Shown here in pieces: positions 46,027 to 56,249 of a stretch of 64,000 nucleotides of DNA. Source of the DNA: CAIRTM01 sp963723235. Lineage in GTDB: Bacteria > Desulfobacterota > WTBG01 > CAIYCZ01 > CAIRTM01. Location: the NCBI GenBank assembly GCA_963723235.1, contig CAVRPV010000001.1, positions 21,832 to 85,831 of the forward strand. The letters are read 5' to 3'. Every line of letters starts with the position of its first letter. Position 1 is the first letter of the stretch. The notes beneath the pieces are model-generated. The model was not told where the DNA came from. It made no database searches and was given only the letters and a program-made list of their open reading frames with translations. The position numbers and the translations under genes were made by a program.

Positions 46027-49006
46027 CTACCAGCGCAGCGGCGCCTGCCAGGACTTTTTCAGTTCAGCTATTGCGGCCCGCACCACATCGTTGCCGTCCA
46101 TGCCGGTTATGCTCAGCAGGCCGTCAGCGGTTACCTCCCCGACCTGAGAGCATACGCTTTCAGCCATGCAGTCCTCAAACGCCCGCGCATGTTCCGGTGC
46201 AACCGTCACCACAAAACGGCTCTGGGTTTCAGAAAACAGCAGGACATCATCAGGCAAAGAACTTCCGGCAACCACCTGCCGCAGGTCAACGCGCATGCCA
46301 AGCTCACCCGCAAAGGCAGTTTCGGCCAGGGCCACGCCCAGACCGCCGTCGGAGCAGTCATGACAGGACCTGACCAGCCCTTTGCGCATGGCATCATTCA
46401 GGCGACGGTACAGGGCCAGGGCCGTCTCAGCATCGACCTTTGGTACCTGATTGCCGACGCATCCCAGCATGGCAAAATATTCCGAGCCCCCGGTTTCCGC
46501 GCGCGTTTCTCCAAGCACATACACCAGGTCGCCTGCGCGCTTGGCATCCATGGTACAGGCCAGGCGCACGTCATCAATGGCACCGATCAGTGAAAACAGC
46601 ACTGTTGGCGGAATCGATATTTTATGATCGGCGATCATGTAATCGTTTTTCATGCTGTCCTTGCCGGAGATACAGGGGATGCTGTAGGCCGTGGTGTAAT
46701 CATACAGGGCCTGATTGGCCCGCACGAGCTGGGCAAGCTTGTATTCACCGTCAGGAGTTTTTGCGGACTGCACCGGATCGCACCAGCAGAAATTATCAAG
46801 CCCGCCCAAACCGTCAAGATTGCCGCCCACGCTCACGAAATTGCGCAGCGCCTCATCAATCGCGCAGGCCATCATATGATAGGTATCGATATCGGAGTAG
46901 CGCGGGCAGATGCCGTGACTGACTACCACGCCGCGCATGCTGTCCAGCACGGGCCTGATCACGGCCGCATCGCTGGGCCCGTCAAGCAGACGGCCGCACA
47001 GGGGCTTGACCACGCTGCCGCCCTGCACCTCATGATCATACTGGCGCACGACGTATTCCTTGCTGCAGATGTTGAGCCGCCCCAGCAGCCCCTTAAGCAC
47101 TGCGGTCAAATCGCCCTGCGGGCGCTTACCGGGCTCGACATGGCACGGCTGCCGCCACACAGCCTTCAGGCGCATTTCCGGCAGCCCGCCGTGCAGAAAA
47201 CTCATTGCCATGTATGCCACGGTTTCATCTCCGTAGCGTGCGTGAAAAATGCCGCTGTCGGTGAACGTGCCCAGCACGGTTGCTTCAACCCGCATTTTGG
47301 CTGCCAGATCCAGAAACGCCTCACGATGCTCAGGCTGCAACGCAAACGTCATGCGCTCCTGCGACTCGGAGATGAGAATCTCCCAGGGCTGCAGCCCGCT
47401 GTATTTCAGCGGAGCCAGTTTCAGGTCCAGGTCGCAGCCGCCGGAGAACTCGGCCATTTCCCCCACCGAGGATGAAAGCCCGCCAGCGCCGTTATCGGTA
47501 ATACAGCGGAACAGGCCGCGGTCGCGGACCTCCATGATAAAATCCGCCATGCGCTTCTGGGTAATCGGGTCGCCGATCTGCACGGCCGTGACCGGAGAGC
47601 CCTCATGCAGTTCCTCGGATGAGAACGTTGCGCCGTGTATGCCGTCCTTGCCGATGCGCCCGCCCGTCATCACGATCAAATCACCGGGCCGTGCTGTTTT
47701 TTCCTCGGAGGGCTCACCCAGCACCGTGACCGGCATCAGCCCGCCCGTGCCGCAGTACACCAGTGGTTTGCCAAGAAAACGGTCGTCAAACACAATGCTG
47801 CCGTTAATGGTCGGAATTCCGCTTTTATTGCCGCCGTGCTCAACCCCCTCGCGCACACCTTCAAATATGCGTCGCGGGTGCAGGATGCGCGGCGGCAGCT
47901 CGCGGCTGTAAAAGGGATCGGCAAAACAGAACACATCCGTGTTGAAAATCAGCCGGGCGGCCTTGCCTGTTCCCAGCGTGTCGCGGTTGACCCCGACAAT
48001 GCCGGTCAGGGCCCCGCCGTAGGGATCAAGCGCGGATGGGCTGTTGTGCGTCTCTACCTTGAACACAAGGTGATACATCATCGCTCCAGGTAATAACCCC
48101 GGCATTGTCCTTGAACACGGAGACGCACCAGTCGCGCTCTGCCAGGCGCTCTCTGATGGTACGGGTAGAGCCCTTGATAAAGGTATCAAACAGGCTCCTG
48201 ATTTCGCTAACCGTGCCCGAACCGTCGTCATAGGCAATGGTTGCGTTGAATATCTTATGCTTGCAGTGCTCCGACCAGGTCTGGGCCAGCACCTCAAGCT
48301 CAACATCGGTTGCCGGTCCGGCCATGCCCTGGGCGCGCCGCGCTGAGAGCACATCAGAGCGCGCAAAAACTGCTTGAATAGCCTTCATTTCTTCAAGACT
48401 GAGCGCCAGCAGCCCGTCGCGGCTCATGCGCATCAAGTCATCATCGCTGACCGCCAGATCTATCTGGCTCACATGCGGCTCACCTGTTGACGTTACCCGC
48501 GGAAGCGGCACCTGAATGCCGGAAACGCGGTCAAAATCGCGCGCACTGACAATGCTGCAATGCTGTATCAGGTCATTGGCCAGCAACCCGCCTGCAATGC
48601 GTTCCACCTGTTCGCGATCAAGCGCGCCGCTGAAAAGATACTGGCGCGAAGCATATATTTTTTCATCCTCACGTGGATTGCGCCCCAGCCGCAGCATGGC
48701 CGCCTCCAGAGCTGTGCGGCCCACATTGTCGGTAACTCCCGGCCGCAGGCCTACCTCAACCAGCCAGTCAAACCCTTCGGCCAGCGGAGCATTCACACGA
48801 TAGGTCTGGATAATGGGATCACTGAACGGCCCGGCAGCAATCTGCTCAAGCTCCTCAATCCCGAGTTCCATATCCAGCGTAAACACATCAATGGTGCGAA
48901 CCTGCTCAAGCTCTATACCCAGATCGAAAAGCACACGTTGGCGCACTCTCTCGCCATGCGCATCGCGATGCGTCTGCTTGAAACCGACTTCAATCCTGTG
49001 TGCCAT
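46027..49006 (-). CDS. purL: phosphoribosylformylglycinamidine synthase, large subunit, frameshifted
   Basis: About 990 residues when joined. This ATP-dependent synthase turns FGAR to FGAM. The N-terminal part has a PurS-like region and TWSEHCKHKIFNATIAYDDG. The second part has KVETHNSPSALDPYGGALTG, GGRIGKDGIHGATFSSEE and DNGAGGLSSSVGEMAEFSGG. Near 48085 one extra G (gatgatGtatcac) splits the gene; removing it gives DDYHLVFKVETHNSP. ATG 49006 (MAHRIEVGF) is preferred to 49075. As an essential gene in purine prototrophs this break is most likely a sequence error. Confidence 0.9.
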
Positions 49007-49400
49007 TCCTGTGTCTTTCACTTTTTTTATTCTATAGTTACTGTTTAAAAATATTGCATCTTTTATATTAATCATTAATTTTATACTATAATGTTTAATA
49101 AAAGATTTTACGTTCTCTTGCCTTTCCGGTCAAGAAAAAAGACGGCTCCGCAGGCCCAAAAAATTTTTTGCGCACTACTGCGATGCGGCATGCCGGCAAA
49201 CAAGCCTGTTTTGTCATTTTTTCAGGGTGGCGGTTCGGTTTGCAAAATAGTCAAAAAGCGCCCCGGCGTAACCAGTTAATTTTTAATTGCTTTTTTTTTG
49301 TTTTTTTTATACTACAATATTTGCCTTTTTGGCATAGGCTTTTTGTGCTTGAGCGGACGGCTCACGTATATAGGCATTTCTCTCAATAACGGACACATGT
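49007..49400. other. AT-rich divergent intergenic region
   Basis: Between purL (minus) and the histidine kinase (plus). It is AT-rich with long T runs. A TACAAT at 49313-49318 may be the kinase -10, but no good -35 was found. No gene or structured RNA recognised. Confidence 0.45.
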
Positions 49401-51524
49401 ATGAACGATAAAGAATTTTGGCCGGGCTTCAGGATCTGGATTCCAACGCTTTTTATCATAGTTTGCATTCTGCTGTTTTCCCTGGCAAGCAGAAAGGTAC
49501 TGGTGCGCAACGCCGGTGAAGCCTTTAACCATCAGCAGCTTGCCCTGACAAGGGAATCGGCCAAGGGAATTACCGAATCGCTGCGCAATCTGGCAACAGA
49601 ACTGCGCATCGCTGCCGCCATCATCGGTGACTCTACGGCCGGGCGTGTGTGTGCGGCAGTTCTGGAAGAAAAACGCCCGCTGATCAAAATGCTGTTCATT
49701 GCCGACCGGGGCGCGACAAGGCTTACTCCATACCCGCCTGAGACGGTCCTGCCCGTTCGCACCGCTGCGGCCTGCGCAGAGGCGCTGCGCAGGCTTGAAC
49801 CCGGCGCAACCATGTTTATCACCGATCCGTTCAGTGATGATGCCTCTGCGGCTCCCGGACTTTTTACTCTGGGCGTTCGCATCAACGCCACCGACTCCTG
49901 GCTGTGCACCATTGCCGATTTCACCTATATCAAGGAAAAGTTTGTCTACCCGCTGCGCTCAGCACAAACCGGCTATGCCTGGCTGATTGACAGCAAAGGA
50001 CTGCTGCTTGCCCACCCCAACCGGGAGATGGAAGGCCGCATGGCCGTGGAGGTGCTGCGTGAACTGTGGCCCGAAAACGCTCCGTTTGTAATGAACGAGC
50101 TGGTGAACGAGCAGATGATCTCCGGCGCAGAGGGCAGCGGTGAATATACCGGCTGGCATATGGGCCGCACGGATCCGGTTCGCAAACTGATTTCCTACTG
50201 CCCCATAGACGCGTTCGGCCTCAAGTGGTCGCTGGCGATTTCAGCTCCCTACAAGGAAGTAATGGAACCGCTGATGAACAGCATTATCGGGCTGGTGGTG
50301 TTTTTGTGCTGCTTTATCGTTATCATTGTTGTCGGTACGGGCCTGCTGCAGCTGGAGCGCGAGCACAAGCGCCAGATCGACCAGGAACTGAACTGGAGCC
50401 TTGAGGTGTTTGACAGCATAACCGACGGCATCTCGATTATCGACCGCGACTACAAGGTGCTGATGGTCAACCGGGCCATCTCGTCCTGGCATGGAAAATA
50501 TAAAAGCGCGTTCCAGAACCAGCCCTGCTACGCGGTGTTTCAGCAGCACCAGCAGCACTGCGAGGGCTGCCCGGCCCGCGAGGTTTTTGCGACCGGACTG
50601 CCGGCGTTCCGCAAAAACGTCAGCACCGTTGTCGGCGATCAGAAGTATTTTTTTGATCTCACGGCTTTCCCGCTCAAGGATGCCCAGGGCAATACGGTCA
50701 AGGTGGCCGAACTGGTAAAGGATGTCACGCGCGAGGTCAACCTGCAAACCGAGATTGTGCAGCATGAGCGCAAGGAGATGATCGTGAAAATGGCCTCGCA
50801 GGTCGCGCACGAAATCAGGAATCCGCTCGGTGCGCTCACCCTCAACATTGATCTGCTTGAGGATGAAATTGCGGGCTTGTCCGAGGGCTCGGAAGTGCGC
50901 AGCCTGCTGGCGACGATCAAGCAGGAGCTCGACGCGCTCAACCGCGTGCTGCAGGAATACCTGGAGTGTGCGCGCTTTCCCCGGATCAACCAAAGCAGGC
51001 AGGACATTCACGCCATTATCGAGGACCTGTTTGCACTGCTGGAGCAGGATATGCGCCAGCGCCGCATTGTGTGCACGCGCAGTTTTGAATACAACCTGCC
51101 GATGGCCTGGGTTGATCCCGATCAAATCCGCAGAGCGTTTTTAAATATCCTGCGCAATGCCATGGAAGCCCAGCCTGATCATGGCGGCTCGATTACGGTC
51201 ACCACCCGCTCAGATGAAACCACGATTACCGTTATCTTCAGCGACAGCGGAGCGGGCATGCCGGAGGATGTGCAGGGAAAACTTTTCACCCCGTTCTTTA
51301 CGACCAAAAGCGGTGGAACAGGCCTGGGACTTTCCATTACCCAGCATATCATCAGCGAACACAAAGGCGAGATTGCGTACGCAAGCACTCCCGGATCCGG
51401 CACGACATTCAGCGTGCGCCTCCCGCGCACGGCTGAGCACGCCGGCGATGAAGGGGACAATGCTTCGGATCGCGAGCAGAACATAGAAGTGCCTCATGAA
51501 GTGAATAACCACAGCACGGTCTAA
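49401..51524 (+). CDS. membrane sensor histidine kinase (dCache-PAS-HisKA-HATPase)
   Basis: A 707-residue sensor. TM1 is about 12-30, a periplasmic dCache-like domain spans about 31-290 (GYAWLIDSKGLLLAHPNREM), TM2 about 293-318. The cytoplasmic PAS (about 335-440) has a CxxC element HCEGCPAREVFATG that could hold a redox or metal cofactor. HisKA has phospho-His470 in VAHEIRNPLGALTLNIDLL. The ATPase domain has N-box NILRNAMEAQ, DSGAGMP and GGTGLGLSITQHI. The NtrC-type regulator follows 53 bases later and is the evident partner. The ligand is unknown. Confidence 0.92.
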   Translation: MNDKEFWPGFRIWIPTLFIIVCILLFSLASRKVLVRNAGEAFNHQQLALTRESAKGITESLRNLATELRIAAAIIGDSTAGRVCAAVLEEKRPLIKMLFIADRGATRLTPYPPETVLPVRTAAACAEALRRLEPGATMFITDPFSDDASAAPGLFTLGVRINATDSWLCTIADFTYIKEKFVYPLRSAQTGYAWLIDSKGLLLAHPNREMEGRMAVEVLRELWPENAPFVMNELVNEQMISGAEGSGEYTGWHMGRTDPVRKLISYCPIDAFGLKWSLAISAPYKEVMEPLMNSIIGLVVFLCCFIVIIVVGTGLLQLEREHKRQIDQELNWSLEVFDSITDGISIIDRDYKVLMVNRAISSWHGKYKSAFQNQPCYAVFQQHQQHCEGCPAREVFATGLPAFRKNVSTVVGDQKYFFDLTAFPLKDAQGNTVKVAELVKDVTREVNLQTEIVQHERKEMIVKMASQVAHEIRNPLGALTLNIDLLEDEIAGLSEGSEVRSLLATIKQELDALNRVLQEYLECARFPRINQSRQDIHAIIEDLFALLEQDMRQRRIVCTRSFEYNLPMAWVDPDQIRRAFLNILRNAMEAQPDHGGSITVTTRSDETTITVIFSDSGAGMPEDVQGKLFTPFFTTKSGGTGLGLSITQHIISEHKGEIAYASTPGSGTTFSVRLPRTAEHAGDEGDNASDREQNIEVPHEVNNHSTV

Positions 51525-51577
51525 ACGGCTGTCGAATTTTTCAATTGCTGCCAAGCACAACAAAATGGAGATACATT

Positions 51578-52954
51578 GTGGAATCAAGAGATGACAGCCC
51601 GATTTTAATCGTTGACGACACTCCCGGCATCCGTGAGGCCCTGCAAAAAATCCTGACCAAGGAGGGCTTTACGGTATTTGATGCCGAGGACGGCGAGCAG
51701 GCCGTTAAAATTCTGCAGCAGCACGCGGTCGCGCTGGTTTTGACCGACCTTAAAATGCCGAAAATCGACGGAGCCGAACTCCTGAAAATCGCGAAAACTA
51801 TTTCGCCGGACATCGAGGTCGTGCTGATCACCGGGCACGGTACGGTTGAAATCGCGGTCGACGTCATGAAGGACGGGGCGTTTGATTTCATCCAGAAACC
51901 GTTCAACAGGATGACCGTGCTGAAGACCGTGCGCAAGGCCCTGGAAAAACGCTCTCTCGTGCTTGAAAACCGGAGCCTGCATGAACGCCTGCGCAGCTCA
52001 CAGGCGGTCAATGACGTAATCGGGCACAGCAGCGCCATGCGCAAGGTCATGGAGCTTATTGCCCAGGTAGCCCCAAGCTCCGCCACGATCCTGATAACGG
52101 GCGAGAGCGGATCCGGTAAAGAAGTGGCGGCCAAGGCCATACATGATGCCAGCCCGCGCAGGGACAAGAATTTCATCAAGGTGAGCTGCGCGGCCCTGCC
52201 GGAAACACTGCTTGAGGCTGAACTGTTCGGCTATGAAAAGGGGGCGTTTACAGGGGCCATCAGCCGCCGGGAAGGGCGCTTTGAACTGGCCCACGGCGGG
52301 ACCCTGTTTCTGGATGAGGTCGGCGATATCAACCCATCAGTACAGGTAAAGCTGCTGCGCGTGCTGCAAAGCGGGGAGTTTGAACGCCTGGGCGGCGGCA
52401 AAACATTTAAATCCGATGTGCGTCTGATCGCCGCGACCAATGCCTCACTCAAAGGCCTCGTGGCCTCGCGTCAGTTCCGCGAGGATTTGTACTACCGCCT
52501 GAACGTTATCAACCTGGAGGTGCCGCCCCTGCGCGAGCGCACCGAGGATATTCCTTTATTGGCCAATTATTTCCTGCGCATGTACAGCAAAAAGAACGAC
52601 AAGCCCCTTGAGGGTATTTCTCAGGATACAATCGAAATTCTGCTGGGCTACGCCTGGCCGGGCAATGTGCGCGAGCTTGAAAACACCCTGGAGCGCGCCG
52701 TGGTTCTGACGCGCGGCACACTGATCATGCCCGGCGATCTGCCGCAGGACATCATCATGAATGCTGAAAAAACCCCTGATATGACCGGGGAGGAACGAAT
52801 GCTCACGATCCCGATCGGGAAAATCCCCCTGCGTGATATAGAAAAAATGGTGATGGATGAAACCCTGAAGCAGGCAAAGGGAAATAAAAACATCGCCTCG
52901 AAGATACTGGGCATTTCAACCCGGACGCTGTACCGCCGCACTGATGAGGAGTAA
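51578..52954 (+). CDS. NtrC-family sigma-54-dependent response regulator
   Basis: A 458-residue regulator: a receiver domain (about 8-120, phospho-acceptor Asp57 in VLTDLKMPKIDG), an AAA+ domain (Walker A GESGSGKE; sigma-54 contact loop KGAFTGAISRREG; Walker B GGTLFLDEVGDI) and a Fis-type HTH (NIASKILGISTRTLYRR). GTG 51578 is chosen because GGAG lies 7 bases upstream and the receiver begins at once. With the upstream sensor it forms a two-component system acting through sigma-54. Target genes are not evident. Confidence 0.94.
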   Translation: MESRDDSPILIVDDTPGIREALQKILTKEGFTVFDAEDGEQAVKILQQHAVALVLTDLKMPKIDGAELLKIAKTISPDIEVVLITGHGTVEIAVDVMKDGAFDFIQKPFNRMTVLKTVRKALEKRSLVLENRSLHERLRSSQAVNDVIGHSSAMRKVMELIAQVAPSSATILITGESGSGKEVAAKAIHDASPRRDKNFIKVSCAALPETLLEAELFGYEKGAFTGAISRREGRFELAHGGTLFLDEVGDINPSVQVKLLRVLQSGEFERLGGGKTFKSDVRLIAATNASLKGLVASRQFREDLYYRLNVINLEVPPLRERTEDIPLLANYFLRMYSKKNDKPLEGISQDTIEILLGYAWPGNVRELENTLERAVVLTRGTLIMPGDLPQDIIMNAEKTPDMTGEERMLTIPIGKIPLRDIEKMVMDETLKQAKGNKNIASKILGISTRTLYRRTDEE

Positions 52955-53234
52955 AGCAGACTGGCCTCTTAACCTTTTTCCATGTCATGCCGGACCCCGA
53001 TCCGGCATCCAGCTTTAAACCAAAAAGCAACATCACCTTTCTTTGCTGTGTCCAGAGAGCTGTAGCGGTCAATCCCATCGGGATTGACTCAAGGTGATAC
53101 CCAAACAAGGGCAGCCCTCGCGCATCGCGGTTCCGCTCAAGGCGGAACTCCCCGAGCGAAGCGATGGGGCTTAAAACCCAAAGGGCGCAAAACCAACATT
53201 CAAAACCATGCCCACCCTGTGCTGTCGACCGGGC
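52955..53234. repeat. cluster of short palindromes
   Basis: ATGCCGGA...TCCGGCAT at 52987-53008, TCAATCCC...GGGATTGA at 53069-53087 and GTTCCGC...GCGGAAC at 53130-53148. The first is the same palindrome as at 19411 and 54806. Non-coding. Confidence 0.65.
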
Positions 53235-54008
53235 TCACTTCATGGCCTGCCGCACACTCACCAGCAGTTCATCGGCAGCATCAATCCTGATAAGCCCCAG
53301 CCGCGGGAACTCTAAATCGAGAATAACATAATAAATAAGGGCTAAAATAGCGGCGTACACGAACATGTGCAGCCAGCTATGGGTCTTGCTCTGGGCCATG
53401 CTGTAGCCGGCCATCAGCGCGCTCAAAAGCGCCAGGCCCGCAAGAAGCAGGTAAATAATTGCCGGCGGGTGCAAATGAAGTGCCACGGCTCGCGTCGTGG
53501 TGATATCGATCATCTGGTTGAGCGCGGGCAGGAGCAGCATGGGGGCCTGCGATATCGGTGCTGTCGGGCCGGCTGCCACAGCCTCGCTCCAGATCATGCC
53601 CTGCAGTTCGACTGATTTGTCAAAGCTCTGCCTGGCTGCTTCAGGGTCTTGTATTTTGCTGTAGAAATCCAGCCGCGAGTCAACATACCGGCGAAATTTT
53701 TCCTTGAGCACATCCCGCGGCCCGGCAGAAAGAAGATCGAGCCTCAGGTAGGCCGTACCGATGGCATTGGCCTCTTCCACAATGAGATGCCGCCGCGCTT
53801 CATACCGCGAAGCCGCTCCCGAAAAGGTAAAGGCGAGAAGCAGCCCCAGCAGGCCGTATACCGCGCCTTCCACCGCTGCAAGGCCCTTGGCTGCATCGCT
53901 TCCGCCGGCCATGCGCGCAAGCCCGATGCGGCGGCCTGTCTCAAGCAGAATAAGCATGCCGACAAACAGCCCCCCGGTGGTAAGCGCCATAATAAGCATG
54001 TAGTTCAT
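53235..54008 (-). CDS. DUF4239 (bestrophin-like) membrane protein
   Basis: A 257-residue protein with helices near 5-22, 45-62, 185-203 and 215-235 and a soluble central part. GLLGLLLAFTFSGAASRYEA followed by RRHLIVEEANAIGTAYLRLD is the DUF4239 signature, a fold now grouped with bestrophin-like channels. The function in bacteria is unknown. It stands alone, convergent with the two-component genes. Confidence 0.82.
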   Translation of the reverse strand: MNYMLIMALTTGGLFVGMLILLETGRRIGLARMAGGSDAAKGLAAVEGAVYGLLGLLLAFTFSGAASRYEARRHLIVEEANAIGTAYLRLDLLSAGPRDVLKEKFRRYVDSRLDFYSKIQDPEAARQSFDKSVELQGMIWSEAVAAGPTAPISQAPMLLLPALNQMIDITTTRAVALHLHPPAIIYLLLAGLALLSALMAGYSMAQSKTHSWLHMFVYAAILALIYYVILDLEFPRLGLIRIDAADELLVSVRQAMK

Positions 54009-54104
54009 ACGGTCACCTCACTGTTTTGGAAAAGCTTCTAACGTTTGCATTAAGGGGTTGGGCGCGGTTTATGCCGCAATCCCTCTTAAATGAATTGTTA
54101 TCGT

Positions 54105-54600
54105 CTAATTGATAGTTCTAATATCTGTGGCCTCAAGTTTAGAAATAAGCTTTCTTGTTTCTGCGGTGTCGCCATGTTTTTCATTCAAGTAATTTTTCAG
54201 GGACGTCAATAATTCTAGCTTTAGCTTTGAAAGTTTCTGGTTCTGTTTGCCGGTATAATCCGTAAGTAGGGCATAAGGTAATTCTTCGACCCAGGCATCA
54301 AATTGGGCAGGTTCTCTTTTGAACCAGGCGAATGTTAAATTTGGACGATGGATAAAAGCTAATGCAATACTTGGAGAGACTTCAGCACCAATTGAGCCAT
54401 CACGATATTTCCAAATCTCACAAAGTGTATTCACAACAGGCACAGCTTCAAAATCTGATCCGCGAACTAAAACAGCTTCAATTTGGCCCGTGTTTTTTAA
54501 ATACCAGTTTGAAAGTAATGCTATTGATTTTTTCGCCATCGGCAAGTCCGGTGCTAAGAACAATAAAATTAACAGTTAAGATCAGTAAAAGTTTATTCAT
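54105..54600 (-). CDS. small exported protein of unknown function, probably frameshifted
   Basis: An ATG at 54600 opens a clean signal peptide (MNKLLLILTVNFIVLSTGLA) that soon ends in its own frame. The frame one base over continues AKKSIALLSNWYLKNTGQIE, VLVRGSDFEAVPVVNTLCEI and on to TDIRTIN at 54105. One base near 54540-54560 would join them into a secreted protein of about 160 residues. No family recognised. The region is AT-richer than its neighbours, suggesting later acquisition. Confidence 0.55.
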
Positions 54601-54955
54601 TATTCATACCGATAACAAGTTATTATATGGAGTTCCGTAATTTGTGGATTCGCCTGAAATGGCTTATTGCAAAAGATAATAATTTTGTCAAATTGATAAT
54701 TCCAGATTCCGTATTTTGTTGGCAATACAGTGGTTATATGGAACTCCATATACTATGGCAATGCGTTATGGCAACCGATGTATTGCAGGCATGCAAAAGG
54801 TCTGGATGCCGGATCGAGTCCGGCATGACAGGCAGGCAGGATTTTGTGTATTGAGGTTTTATCGGGTTTTCAGGACCCCATCGTAGCGCAAGTCCGACCG
54901 TACGGATTCCAATGCGGTCGGGCAGTGCAAGGTAGGTGTTCATTCAGCCTGACTG
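54601..54955. other. intergenic stretch with an inverted-repeat-bounded segment
   Basis: atatggagttcc near 54622-54633 and its exact inverse ggaactccatat near 54738-54750 bound an AT-rich segment of about 125 bases. A palindrome ATGCCGGA...TCCGGCAT lies at 54806-54826. No gene seen. Confidence 0.5.
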
Positions 54956-56248
54956 CTATTCGTAGAATTCCCAGGACTTCTCCTGATTAAGCACCTTGAT
55001 CGCGCAAAACTCTCCGCACATGGTGCACACGTCTGAGTCTTCAGGCTTGCGGCTGTCGCGCATGGAGCGCGCTCGCTCAGGGTCGAGCGCGGCCGCAATC
55101 TGGCCTTCCCAGTCAAGCTTTTTGCGGCAGCGGGCCATGCGCATATCCCGCTCCATCGCACCCGGCACACCCTTGGCGATATCAGCTGCATGCGCAGCAA
55201 TCTTGCAGGCAACCACGCCTTCGCGCACATCTTCAAGCGTAGGCAGGCGCAGATGTTCCGCCGGGGTAACATAGCAGAGAAAGTCAGCGCCATACGAGGC
55301 TGCCATGGCCCCGCCGATGGCAGAGGTTATATGATCATATCCCGGAGCCGCATCAGTCACCAGCGGTCCCAGCACATAAAAAGGAGCGCCGTTGCACAGC
55401 TTCTTTTGAATCTGGATGTTGGTTTTGATCTGGTCAATGGGCACATGGCCGGGTCCCTCGATCATGACCTGCACACCTGCCTCCAAAGCGCGCTGAGCCA
55501 GCTCTCCAAGTGTAATCAGTTCTTGAATCTGGCCGCGGTCCGTGGCATCGGCCAGGCAACCCGGTCGCAGTCCATCGCCCAGACTGAGCGTCATGTCATA
55601 GGCAGCCGCAATTTCAAGCAGGCGATCATAGTGTTCATACAGCGGATTTTCTTTTTTATTATGCGCCATCCAGGCAACCGTGAATGAGCCTCCGCGGCTG
55701 ACCACATCCATGATGCGTCCCTGTTTGTGGATGCGGGTGGCGGCCTCACGGGTGAGTCCGCAGTGCACGGTAATGAAATCAACACCTTCCTCTGCCTGCT
55801 GCTCAATAACCCTGAACAGATCCTCAACACGCATCTCGACAATGGGCTTTTTGCTGCGGGTGGTTTCAATGGCAGCCTGGTACAGGGGAACCGTTCCGAT
55901 CGCCACGGTTGAATGTTTGATGATTTCGCGCCGGATGGCTGAAATATCGCCGCCCGTGCTCAGATCCATAACCGCGTCGGCACCGGCTGCAATAGCAATA
56001 TCGAGTTTTTTAAGCTCATCATCAAGAGAAACACAGTCCTTTGACGTACCGATATTGGCATTGATCTTGGTGCGCAGCCCCTTGCCGACTCCAAGCGGAA
56101 CTGCGTTTATGTGTTTGATGTTGCGGCTGATGATACAGTGCCCTGCGGCAATCCGGTCGCGCAGAACCTCCGCGCTGATCTGCTCGTCCGCGGCAACGCT
56201 TTGCATTTCGGGGGTTATGATTCCGGCTCGTGCTTCCTTGATCTGCAT
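54956..56248 (-). CDS. thiC: phosphomethylpyrimidine synthase
   Basis: A 430-residue radical-SAM enzyme that converts AIR to HMP-P for thiamine synthesis. The iron-sulfur cysteines are in the C-terminal CTMCGEFCAIK. Conserved body motifs include KINANIGTSKDC, ADAVMDLSTGGDI, FITVHCGLTREA, IEGPGHVPIDQI and LGPLVTDAAPGYDHI. Its start lies one base after the stop of the ThiD-ThiN gene, so the two form one operon. No TPP riboswitch motif was found upstream of the operon. The length matches the short anaerobe type. Confidence 0.95.
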   Translation of the reverse strand: MQIKEARAGIITPEMQSVAADEQISAEVLRDRIAAGHCIISRNIKHINAVPLGVGKGLRTKINANIGTSKDCVSLDDELKKLDIAIAAGADAVMDLSTGGDISAIRREIIKHSTVAIGTVPLYQAAIETTRSKKPIVEMRVEDLFRVIEQQAEEGVDFITVHCGLTREAATRIHKQGRIMDVVSRGGSFTVAWMAHNKKENPLYEHYDRLLEIAAAYDMTLSLGDGLRPGCLADATDRGQIQELITLGELAQRALEAGVQVMIEGPGHVPIDQIKTNIQIQKKLCNGAPFYVLGPLVTDAAPGYDHITSAIGGAMAASYGADFLCYVTPAEHLRLPTLEDVREGVVACKIAAHAADIAKGVPGAMERDMRMARCRKKLDWEGQIAAALDPERARSMRDSRKPEDSDVCTMCGEFCAIKVLNQEKSWEFYE

Positions 56249-56249
56249 G

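Noticed and set aside
46624..47475. 283-codon plus-strand open frame within purL
   Set aside because: The minus strand carries conserved PurL motifs throughout.
50241..51125. 294-codon minus-strand open frame inside the histidine kinase
   Set aside because: An antisense shadow; the plus strand encodes unmistakable kinase domains.
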